The notes under the pieces are model-generated. The model ran no database searches and was not told where the DNA came from. It worked only from the letters and a program-made list of their open reading frames with translations. A stretch of 64,000 bases of DNA from Diplodia intermedia (taxonomy: Eukaryota > Ascomycota > Dothideomycetes > Botryosphaeriales > Botryosphaeriaceae). The position numbers and the translations under genes are program-made. Shown here one piece after another: positions 55,980 through 64,000 of this stretch (positions are counted from its first letter, which is position 1; every line of letters starts with the position of its first letter). The stretch is from the NCBI GenBank assembly GCA_021495925.1, contig JAKEKT010000001.1, positions 248,001 through 312,000 on the forward strand, in the 5' to 3' direction.

Positions 55980-56926
55980 CTACGCCTTCCCAGCCGAACC
56001 GCAATGCTGCATCCACTCCATGGTGAGCGAGATGACCTTCTCCGTACCCTGCTCCATGAGAACCGTATGCGGAACTTTGCCCGCTGTAGCGGCCAGATGG
56101 TCGAGGTAGTCGTCCAGGACCAGCTTGTTGACGTTGATCTTGGAAACACCCGCCTTCACGCACTGCCGCATCAACTCGGGCTTGAAGCCGTTCGTCCCGT
56201 GCAACGCTATCCGGACCTCCCCCCTCACCGCAGCAACCAGGGTGTCCATCCTTCCACAGGCAAAAGCGCATCAGCATCATTCTGTTCGGCGGAGGGAGGC
56301 CCATGCCACGGTTCTTTTGCTCACCTTCCAAAATCCAGCTTCGGCCCGGCCGCCCCATACTCGCCATGCACGTTCCCAATCGCCGGCGCGAGGATGTCGA
56401 CGCCCGTCGCCGCAAAATCCCGCGCCTCCTCCTCGGTCGTCATGCTCCCCTCCAAACCCGCCGTATCCAACACGCCGTCCTCGCCGCCCTCGATGCGGCC
56501 CGGCTCCGCCTCGGTCGCGATCCGCCTGTCGTGGCAGTACGCCACCAGCTCCCGCGTCTTGGCCAGGTTCTCTTCCCTGTCGAAGTGCGACATATCGACC
56601 ATGATGCTGTCGAACGGCAGCGCGTCGGCGGCGTGCCGGATCAGCGCCTCGTCCTGCGCGTGGTCGAGGTGGATGGATACGGGGACGTCGGCGGCGACGT
56701 GCTCGACGGCGTCGGCGGCGGTCCGGACGAGCAGCCCGTCCGAGTAGGTTATGGCCCAGGGGAAGAATTGGAGGATCAGCGGCGACCGCGCGCGTTGGGC
56801 GGCCCGGACCAGGCCGAGGATTTGCTCCGTGTTGTAGGCGATGGCGGCGAGGACGCCGTAGTGGCCTTCTTCGGCGGCTTTGAGGATCTGGAGGGTGCGG
56901 TTGGTGGATTTCCAGGAGGAAGACAT
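55980..56926 (-). CDS. Class II (zinc) aldolase, fructose/tagatose-bisphosphate aldolase-like
   Basis: Minus-strand exons 56926-56325 and 56250-55980 encode 290 residues. The TIM-barrel signatures SIHLDHAQDE (His 89), GNVHGEYG (His 188) and ALHGTNGF (His 218) keep the three metal-binding histidines, and EAEPGRIEGGEDG keeps the acidic loop. The phosphate-binding places differ: HGTNG replaces the usual HGGSG, and KINVNK replaces KIN(I/V)DT/S. The length is that of bacterial KbaY/GatY-type enzymes rather than the longer main fungal aldolase. It probably cleaves or forms a ketose phosphate, but the changed loops suggest a different or unphosphorylated substrate. It is divergent from the SDR at 57445 and convergent with the regulator at 54020. 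Confidence 0.85.
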
Positions 56927-57444
56927 GGTGGGATGTTGGACGGGGAGATGCTGCTCAAGAGGATGTTGTGGGGAAGTGAAAGTGTGGTCGTAAAGCAGGT
57001 GGTGGTGGAGATGGGGGTTTTGGAAAGCTATTCTGTGCCCTCGATACGAGCTGGATGGCAATTCGAAGCCCTTTCATGGCGGCCACCTTGGCTTTTTATC
57101 ATCAGACGTCGAACGTAGCTCCCCACGCAGGTATACACTAAGGAACCTCGGAAAGCGGGGCAATGCTGGTGAGAAAGAGGGAGTGGGGCGAAATCGAAAT
57201 CCCCCGCACCCCGATTGACGTTGGCCCCGAGCCGGAGACCTGCGCCCTCGTTACGAGGCACCCATCTGACCATTGACGTCTTCTTCCTTAGCTATCCGTC
57301 CAGCTCATGGCTCCCCCGCAGAGTTGAACGCTGTATATTTAACTGCTATTTCCGCATGGAGCTCCCAAATGGAATCGTTGCATTCTGCCTCCTTTCAACA
57401 CCGATATCTCCCTCGTACCAGGAAAATCTCCACACTGCGCCACC
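56927..57444. promoter_or_regulatory. Divergent promoter region between the aldolase and the SDR
   Basis: A 518-bp gap between opposing start codons. A TATATTTAA-like element at 57333-57340 lies about 105 bp before the SDR start. Co-regulation is an inference from the layout. Confidence 0.45.
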
Positions 57445-58771
57445 ATGTCCGCCGCTTCCACCTCCACCAAGCCCGAGACCAAGATACAATTAGAAGGCAA
57501 GGTCATCGCGAGTAAGTCTTATTCTACAAAAGCCGTCAACACCATCCCACACCATACCGGCTCCACCATTTCCGCATCACTTCCCCCATCAACCACCTAA
57601 AAAAAACACTCCCTCCATTCCCCACACCACCCGTCCTAAAAGACCACCATCGAAAAAGTCACCGGCGCCAACCGCGGCATCGGCCTCGGCATCGCCGAAT
57701 GCTGCCTCGACAACGGCGCCGCGCGCGTCTACTCGATCGACATCGCCGACGACCCGGGCGACGACTTCGCCGCCGTCGCGAAGAGCTACCCGGATCGCCT
57801 CTTCGCCGTGCGCGCCGACGTGACCAAGGAGGCGAGCGTCGCGGAGGCGGTCGATCGCATCGTCGCGGAGGCGGGCGCCCTGCACGGCATGGTGGTGAAC
57901 GCGGGCCGGACGAAGCACAAGGCTGCGCTGGACTTTACCGAGGAGGAGGTCTTGGGGCTTTTTGGGGTTAATGTGGGTGGAATTCCTCTTTTTTCTTTTT
58001 TTTTACCCTCTCTCTCTCTCTCCTTTTGCTTTCCATGGACCGCGTGCTTGGCTGTTTGTTTCCTGAATGGGAAGTGAAGCAAGAATCGCAAAGGGAAGAA
58101 GGGACGAAAATGGCTTGGTGGGAAGAGCTGGACCGTATCGGGAAGACGAGGAACTTTCCAGTGAAAGCGGACCATCATTGACACCGTGCAACAGCTCTTC
58201 GGCGCCTTCTACTGCGCCAGAGTGGCAGCCCGCACCTTCATCAAGCTCAACATCAAAGGTTCCATCGTCTTCACCGCATCCATGGCATCCTACCGCCCCA
58301 ACAAGGTAAAAAAACCCCCATCCCCTTTCACCCCAGTCCCCTCCACTGAAACGACTCCGCCCCCCAGCGCGTACCCTCCGCCCCCTACGGCGCCTCCAAA
58401 GCCGGCGTGCGCAACATGACGCACACGCTCGCCATGGAATGGGCGTCCCACGGCATCCGCGTCAACTCCGTCTCGCCGGGGCTCGTCGACACGGCCATGA
58501 CGTACTGGGTGCCGCGGCAGCCCGACTGGGCGAAGCAGCTCGAGTACTACGGCGGCATGCCGCGGCTGGCCGAGGTGCGCGAGCTGGGCGGCGCCTACGT
58601 CTACCTCCTCAGCGACGCCGCGAGCTACACGACGAGCATCGATATCCCCGTGAATGGCGTCATTGGAAGTGAGTGTGACCCGACCGACCCCCGGCCTACG
58701 CCTTCTTCTTTTGGGGGCTTTCGTCTTGGTGTGTGGGGAGTTGTGCTGACTTGTGCGCTGTAGTTTGTTGA
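57445..58771 (+). CDS. Short-chain dehydrogenase/reductase, sorbose-reductase-like
   Basis: Exons 57445-57511, 57659-57972, 58195-58305, 58368-58668 and 58764-58771 encode 266 residues. Cofactor loop TGANRGIG (24-31), VVNAG, the catalytic Ser in FTASMAS (about 156) and YGASK (Tyr 171, Lys 175) make an intact classical SDR. SPGLVDTAMTYW and the overall length fit the fungal Sou1/sorbose reductase and mannitol dehydrogenase branch, NADPH-dependent cytosolic ketose reductases. The introns are 147, 222, 62 and 95 bp, the first two long for this window. The final exon has only 8 bp (ending Ile-Cys-stop), so the extreme C-terminus is uncertain. Confidence 0.83.
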
Positions 58772-59577
58772 ATTGTTGTACATGGCGGACGCTCGGGAAA
58801 ACGGTACGAGGACTGGACAAACGATGCATGTTTTGGAAGACTTCTAGGCTGTCGTCGGTATCTTGTTTCATGTTATTCGGACCATTACCCCTAAATTGTT
58901 CAGTTACCAAGCTATGTAGGGCTCCTTCTTGTCTGCAGATACGGTAATTCTGCGAACTTGGCCCAAATTACTGCCTCTCTCTGCATTAGTGGCTACGAAA
59001 GATCCATATCGTGAATTTGACCCGAAAGGGAATGCAAATGTAGTCAGAAAATCTCGTCTGCGCTCTTCTTGAAAAGTTACTTGCTGCACTACATTTTGAG
59101 AATCAACGCTAACAAGGCGGACCAGCTGCAGTAGTGGAGTTGGATTGTGCGGCGAAACCAGGCTGAGCAGAAGAAGTAGCCTGAGTAGAGGAGCCGACCT
59201 GAGGACCGGCAGCAGTAGATGGTCCAGCTTGCGATGAGGATGCCGCATTGGGACGTGAAGCCGCCGGCATCAACTGGTTGCGTTGTTCCGTGGTCATGCT
59301 GCCGCACTGGTGGAGACGCTCCAGCTTGCGATGAGGATGTCGCATTGGGACCTGAAGCCGTCGACCTCAACTGGCTGCGTTGTTCCGCGGTCATGCTGTC
59401 GAATTCGCGAGACGCTCCAGATCCTGGTCTCGGATAAAGCGCTGGACCACGACAAAGCCAAATGCTTCGGCATTATAAGCCTCATCCTTCCTAAGTGTCG
59501 TCTCATCGTAAGTCCAGATGTTTTTGAACAAGGTCAAACCGAGATGACAGCCGTTTTGACCAGGCGGCGACGGACCC
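58772..59577. other. Stretch with tandem duplication and coding-like minus-strand fragments
   Basis: Contains the 97-bp duplication at 59224-59416 and minus-strand frames at 59109-59345 (starting MTTEQRNQL, Ser/Ala/Gly-rich) and 59391-59540 (ending FGFVVVQRFIRDQDLERLA). They look like pieces of a gene but do not join in one frame by obvious splice sites. A decayed small gene is possible. Confidence 0.3.
59224..59416. repeat. 97-bp imperfect tandem duplication
   Basis: Units 59224-59320 and 59321-59416 begin with the same CCAGCTTGCGATGAGGATG and stay similar over most of their length (differences scattered, larger at one end). A third partial start (CCAG) follows at 59417. Confidence 0.85.
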
Positions 59578-62433
59578 CTACGACCCTGGCTTCGTCCATG
59601 TCCCATCCACCCTTCTCCCCACCAAGTCCAACAGCTCCCTATCCGCCACGATACCCTCAAACGCTTTCATCCTCTCCTCTGGATCCATCCCCACGAATTG
59701 TCCTAATCCGTATGGCGCTGCCGTTTCTTCTTCACCATTGCTACCATCGCCACTGCCCCCTTCCGCCCCCTTGTCCTTCTTCAGTCTCACCAACACCACC
59801 TGCGCGGCAAACGCATTCAACCCCGCCCTCCTTAGGAACAACTCCCACAAGCTCTCTTCCTCTTTCAATACCGAGAAGTCTCCTCCTCCGTCATCGCCAA
59901 TATTCTCTTTCATGCCGCCGCCACCGCCGGCGAGCTCCGCCGACGTCTTTCCATACACCTCCATAGTGCCGACGATCCAGCGTGCCAAATCCGCCTCGCA
60001 ACCGGGAACATACACGACGGTGATGTGGCAGCGCGAGCTGGCAGCGAAGCCTTGGAGGGAGGCGAGGGCTTCGCAGTCACTGGCGTCGGGGAGGGTGGTG
60101 GCGATATCAAGAGATGCGCTGATAAGGACGATCAGGTGCTGGAGCTTGGCGGCACGTTGAGCCAATTCGGCCTGGAAGCTTGCTGCAGTCGATTGTTGGC
60201 CAGGCAGGGGACGCTGCTTTATCCGTTGGAGGGTGGTGACGATGAGGCCGGTGGAGGGGGAGAGCAGAAGGTCAGGTTCGGTGACATGCGGGTTCGGCGT
60301 GATGGTGGAGAGGGCTTTGCTGAAATCGCGCTCGATGAGGGTGGCTCTGGGGTAGAGCTTTTGAATGGCGTGAACCAACTCTCGGCGCTGAATGAGAAGT
60401 GAGGAGGATATTATAAACGGTTTCGGGGGCTGATCTTTAGTGATTGGGGGAGCTGGGATTGGTGTCGGAGTTTGAGTGTTTCCAGCTGCTTGCTCCATGG
60501 TATCTGGTATGGTAGCCTCATCTCTGTAGACTTCTTGCTCTTGCTTCTTGGCGGGATTCCGTAGCCCGGTCTTTTTCTCCACATTCATAGCTCCGCTGTT
60601 GATTTGCATGAACTGATCCAGTGAGCTAGATGTAGAGAACATTCCGCCAAGCATAACCCCACTCTCTACTCTGTCATTTTGGAGATCAGCATTCTCGTCC
60701 GTCTTCTGCCTCTTCTGAGGTTGATGGATGACACTCTCTTTGGGCATCGGTACTGTTGGTGGTTTGATCGATTCTGCTTGGGGATTCGCCACCTCAAGTT
60801 TCCTTTTCTGTAACAGTGAGGCGAAGTCATCTCCAGGCTCAAAACACCAAGGTAGGATTTCTTCATCTTCATCCTCGGCCTTGTCAAGAATGCGTAGTCC
60901 ATCCAGTTTCCAAGCCAAGGAGCCACTTTCAACAATATCCACATCTTCCTTTGATGCCGAGCTTCCTATCAATTGGTCCAAAGCCGCATCATATTGTATT
61001 CTTTCCGCCACGGCTGCCTTGTGAAGGTTTCTCGGAAAAGCCCACCAAGTCAACTCCCCATCTTGCTTCTTCGACTCAGGCCACTTGTGAGCAAGTTTGA
61101 GCTCCTCTTTGGCACAGCAGGAGAGAAGTCTGGATTGCGCCTTTAGTTCAGTCGAAACCCCCTCTTTCTTCAGTGATGCCTTCAGGCCGAAAGCATGCCA
61201 CGGCGCAACTGGGGCCTCGAAGTCCAGGTGTGGGACTTCAACACGCTTCGTAGTGTCCGCTTCCTGTAATTGTTCGTGTTCGGCCCTCCAGTGAGCCTTC
61301 TTCGCAATTGGCGCAATGTCTTCGAAGAAAGCATCGAAGTCATTCTCAGAGTCCAACACAGCATTTCCGTCTTCATACTTTGATGGAATCTCCATTGGGT
61401 TCGTCGTATATTCCAAAATCTCTTCTGGAAACGAGACCGACTTTACCTTTTTTGCTGGCGACTGAAATGCTGGTGGAAAATTTGCAGGAGGCATAAGCGG
61501 CACTTCGACCTTGATGTCCGCTGCGCGTCGCCTTGTCTTCAGGGAAAACTCCGGTGCGTCAACCTCAAGACCTTCAGCATCGTCCCACAGCATTGGATCC
61601 TCGGTGTAGTACTTGAGGCCCGGAATTTCACTCTCCTCCAGCTTGTCTTTTTTCATTATCTCGGCTTCCAAAGCTTCGGCCTCAGCAGCTGTAGAGTTGG
61701 TAGTTCCAGAAAGTAGCTGGAGCTGGCCAGTAGGTGACGAGGAGGAAGGATCAGGGACGTGAGTGAACTCGGGGCTGAGTGGAAGTAGCGGTGGGGTGAC
61801 GGGCTGAACCACCCTTCTTTTTTCTGGCGCTGAGTCTGGTATTTCCGGCTTGTCGGGCCGCTTCACCACGGACTGGAGGTAAAGAAGTGTCTGCTTTTGA
61901 ACATCAATCCTGTCAGATGCAATCTTGTCGTGGAATTCCCTCGAGAAGTTGTGACATCGCGAAGGCCAAGTGAGACCTTCGTCCTGCTCGTCATCCGTGT
62001 GCTCGAGAGGAAGCGTCACATTCTTCAGGCTGAAGAAGTCACGCTTCCTAAACCGAATAGAATCAAGTTCATGGTCAATTCTCAACAAAGGCGTCTCAAC
62101 CTTCAGCTGCCGTGTCAGACGAGGGAGAGAGTATGCTTCGGTCACTTGGGGAGGAAGCCGAAGCGCTGACACTGACTTCAATACATGAGCCGCTGTAGAG
62201 TCTATCTCAAGACGCTCCGAGGTGCCCGGTGGCTGGGTGAGTTGGATTCCTGGACATCCGGAAGGATCGCTAAGCTCTTGAGCTAGGAAAATAGGTGCTT
62301 GCGGAAGGTGTCGGGAGTCGAGAGGGTCGTCGCGTGTGTGGTCTCTGCAGATGTGGTGAAAGCGCGCGTATGCCAGGACAGACGCGTCCGGGGCGAGTGC
62401 CTGCTCATCCGGTCTCCGCGTCACTGCGGCCAT
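59578..62433 (-). CDS. Candidate Zip2/SHOC1-like XPF-family pseudonuclease protein
   Basis: One open frame of 951 residues from the ATG at 62433. The N-terminal 600 residues are acidic and contain short conserved-looking blocks (DGELTWWAFPRNL, ILPWCFEPGDDFASLLQKRK). From about residue 670 an XPF-nuclease-like fold can be read: RRELVHAIQKLYPRATLIERD, EPDLLLSPSTGLIVTTLQRIKQRPLPGQ and AKLQHLIVLISASLD. The ERKxxxD active site is absent, with VTTLQ at the expected place. The C-terminus (ESLWELFLRRAGLNAFAAQ to the end) looks like the helix-hairpin-helix tail of XPF/ERCC1-type proteins. This layout is that of Zip2/SHOC1, the meiotic crossover (ZMM) factors. The resemblance is by eye; at minimum it is a conserved fungal protein of unknown function. 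Confidence 0.6.
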   Translation of the reverse strand: MAAVTRRPDEQALAPDASVLAYARFHHICRDHTRDDPLDSRHLPQAPIFLAQELSDPSGCPGIQLTQPPGTSERLEIDSTAAHVLKSVSALRLPPQVTEAYSLPRLTRQLKVETPLLRIDHELDSIRFRKRDFFSLKNVTLPLEHTDDEQDEGLTWPSRCHNFSREFHDKIASDRIDVQKQTLLYLQSVVKRPDKPEIPDSAPEKRRVVQPVTPPLLPLSPEFTHVPDPSSSSPTGQLQLLSGTTNSTAAEAEALEAEIMKKDKLEESEIPGLKYYTEDPMLWDDAEGLEVDAPEFSLKTRRRAADIKVEVPLMPPANFPPAFQSPAKKVKSVSFPEEILEYTTNPMEIPSKYEDGNAVLDSENDFDAFFEDIAPIAKKAHWRAEHEQLQEADTTKRVEVPHLDFEAPVAPWHAFGLKASLKKEGVSTELKAQSRLLSCCAKEELKLAHKWPESKKQDGELTWWAFPRNLHKAAVAERIQYDAALDQLIGSSASKEDVDIVESGSLAWKLDGLRILDKAEDEDEEILPWCFEPGDDFASLLQKRKLEVANPQAESIKPPTVPMPKESVIHQPQKRQKTDENADLQNDRVESGVMLGGMFSTSSSLDQFMQINSGAMNVEKKTGLRNPAKKQEQEVYRDEATIPDTMEQAAGNTQTPTPIPAPPITKDQPPKPFIISSSLLIQRRELVHAIQKLYPRATLIERDFSKALSTITPNPHVTEPDLLLSPSTGLIVTTLQRIKQRPLPGQQSTAASFQAELAQRAAKLQHLIVLISASLDIATTLPDASDCEALASLQGFAASSRCHITVVYVPGCEADLARWIVGTMEVYGKTSAELAGGGGGMKENIGDDGGGDFSVLKEEESLWELFLRRAGLNAFAAQVVLVRLKKDKGAEGGSGDGSNGEEETAAPYGLGQFVGMDPEERMKAFEGIVADRELLDLVGRRVDGTWTKPGS

Positions 62434-63384
62434 TGTAGTGCGGTAACGTTGAGGTGTAGTAGACTGGACTTGAGGAGCTTGAAGTTAAATGTGTACGCGA
62501 CGCGACGCGACGCGCCAGGACCCTGCAGGACCCTGCAGGACCCATGCCGTCACTTGAGGCAGTCGCTCGATTTGCCACGCTCGCGCCGGCGGCAAGGCGC
62601 AGCTCCAATGGCTCTTCTCTTAATCTCTCGGAGAACTCTTGTCTTAAGCAGAGGCTTTTCTCTTAATCCCTTCCTCGAAGACCGGATCAGAGTCCAGTCA
62701 TTCAACGAAAGCGGAGAAAGCAGATCGCCAACTCCAGGGTAAAAAACTCTGAGCCCAGAGAAAACCCTGACTTGAATTGGGGCCTGCCAAGGCATTCAAG
62801 TCCTTTTCCACCAACCTCCTCGAACGCGCCAGTAAGGGAGTAGCACGAAGAAGAAAAGAAAAAAGAGAGGAAAGGTTGAGGGAGGGAGGGGTTTATATAG
62901 GCGGCAGGCATGGTAGAAGTCGCTAGAGCACCGGGACAGATTTGTGGGGCTCGCCCCAGGTCTCCAGGGCAACTGGTGGTGAGGGTGGACTTGGTGGTCA
63001 CAGGTGAGGGTGGGCGTGTGGGTGCCTGGCGCGACTTCCTGATTCGGTAGGCGGGGGTGACCTCACTCCGCGGGCAGGCACGATGGAAGTCGGTGGAACC
63101 GTGCGTCGCTCTCCCGAGCCGCGAAACAGCGAGACTGAAGCGTCGCATGCAGAGCCAACTGAGTATCCTGATATGGCAGTAATCAACATTCTGGTATTCG
63201 CTATTCTAATCCAAAATCATTCCCTTGTACTTCCCAATGTCCAAAACCAGACTACACATGCACCTTAAGCAAGTTGGTATTGTATGCCGTCTCCATAGCC
63301 CTTTAGTAACGCCCGCTGAACCGCTTCACCTGAAAAGAAAATGTAATGCTATGAATGCTTCATGATCGTGTCAAACAAAAGCAC
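62434..63384. other. Intergenic region with short tandem repeats
   Basis: Holds the promoter side of the gene at 62433 and the 3' end of the dioxygenase. Short repeats are at 62496-62543. A TATATAG element at 62894-62900 has no gene assigned to it. No gene is supported. Confidence 0.45.
62496..62543. repeat. Two adjacent short tandem repeats
   Basis: CGCGA repeated about four times (62496-62514), then AGGACCCTGC repeated 2.7 times (62517-62543), just upstream of the start at 62433. Confidence 0.85.
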
Positions 63385-64000
63385 TTAATCGTTGTAGTTG
63401 ACGATGCCGGAGCCGTCCTTGCTGACAGGCGGAAGTCCGTACTTGGCGTTAAGCTCCTCTTCCTGGGACTTGCCGGCTTCGGAGAAGTATGGGCGCTCAG
63501 CCTGGCAGCAGACGCGCACAGCGTGGCGGCGGTGAGGCGCGAACCCATACGAAGCGGAGTGGTTGGTGACGCGGTTGTCCCAGAAGGCGACGTCGTTCTT
63601 GTTCCACTGGAAGCGGACGTGTGCCTCCTGGGTGGTGGCGATGATCTCGTTGAGGTAAGAGATGATGTGGTCACTCTCAACCTTGGGGACGCCCTTGATC
63701 TTGGTGACGAAGCCAGGGTTGAAGAACAGAGACTTCCAGCCAGTCACGGGGTGGACGCGAATGAGCGGGTGCTCAGTGACGACGGGGTCACGGCGGACGG
63801 TACGGCCCATCTGGGTGGAGCCGTCGGCCTGGATCTGGGCCGAGTGGATCGCAGTCAAGCTCTCGAGGTACTTCTGCATGTACGGCGACATGGCATCGTA
63901 GGCAGCGTACTGAGAGGACCAGAGGGTGTCGCCACCGCCACCGCGACCGGGGCCAGTAAGAAGCTTCAGCATGGTGTAAGAGGGAGGCTGAACTTCGTAT
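63385..64000 (-). CDS. TauD/TfdA-family 2-oxoglutarate dioxygenase, C-terminal part
   Basis: The gene runs off the right edge; 204 codons plus stop are present. The visible part starts inside the block YEVQPPSYTMLKLLTGPGRG and has GGGGDTLWSSQYAAYDAMSP, HPLIRVHPVTGWKSLFFNP and the distal iron ligand in WDNRVTNHSASYGF, followed by the oxoglutarate-binding Arg region RRHAVRV. These fit fungal taurine/sulfonate or aryloxyalkanoate-type dioxygenases, Fe(II) enzymes that release sulfite or hydroxylate a side chain. The N-terminal HxD ligands lie outside the window. The Asn-Tyr-Asn-Asp end is complete. Substrate is not determined. Confidence 0.88.
   Translation of the reverse strand, partial: YEVQPPSYTMLKLLTGPGRGGGGDTLWSSQYAAYDAMSPYMQKYLESLTAIHSAQIQADGSTQMGRTVRRDPVVTEHPLIRVHPVTGWKSLFFNPGFVTKIKGVPKVESDHIISYLNEIIATTQEAHVRFQWNKNDVAFWDNRVTNHSASYGFAPHRRHAVRVCCQAERPYFSEAGKSQEEELNAKYGLPPVSKDGSGIVNYND

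Overview
The window is nuclear DNA of a filamentous ascomycete (Pezizomycotina). Introns are short (mostly 48-100 bp) with GTRNGT donors and YAG acceptors, coding GC is high, and family-typical genes such as xlnR, a Tom20 gene and a LaeA-type methyltransferase are present. The style of the proteins suggests a Dothideomycete, possibly Botryosphaeriales, but that is an inference from family resemblance and no search was run. I support 20 protein-coding genes (one cut by the right edge) and see no convincing tRNA, rRNA, CRISPR array or intact transposon. Exon limits were placed by hand from splice signals and reading frame.

Left third (1-25.3 kb) is gene-poor and looks accessory or regulatory. 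It holds a Xi-class glutathionyl-hydroquinone reductase (369-1678), the (hemi)cellulase activator gene xlnR on the minus strand (7026-10126) between gene-free flanks of 5.3 and 2.8 kb, an aldehyde dehydrogenase (12971-14498), an unrecognised low-complexity protein (15497-16827), a fungal rhodopsin-like 7TM protein (18136-19434), a LaeA-type methyltransferase (21321-22459) and a single-exon, bacterial-looking FAD monooxygenase (23824-25308).

The middle (26-53.4 kb) is a compact housekeeping block with divergent gene pairs. It contains a CCA tRNA nucleotidyltransferase whose frame runs on into a Tti2 domain (25982-29054, minus), TRS85 of TRAPPIII (29437-32053), NOP53 (32454-34053, minus), the Rab6 GTPase YPT6 (34814-35812), TOM20 (36394-37044, minus), EXO84 (37554-39803), IML1 of the SEACIT/GATOR1 complex (40354-46437) and a folliculin-interacting protein (FNIP/Lst4) homologue (49420-53391). 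Membrane traffic (Trs85, Ypt6, Exo84) and TORC1 control (Tti2, Iml1, FNIP) are the two themes.

The right end (54-64 kb) has a Zn2Cys6 regulator (54020-55969) tail-to-tail with an atypical class II aldolase (55980-56926), which is divergent from a sorbose-reductase-like SDR (57445-58771). These three may form a small carbohydrate catabolic locus. Next are a 97-bp tandem duplication, a minus-strand gene (59578-62433) that looks like an XPF-type pseudonuclease of the Zip2/SHOC1 kind, and the 3' part of a TauD/TfdA dioxygenase (63385-64000). Most noteworthy are the CCA1-Tti2 fusion, the Zip2-like protein, the regulator-aldolase-SDR trio, the possible bacterial origin of the flavoprotein, and a retained-frame intron in the control region of XlnR.
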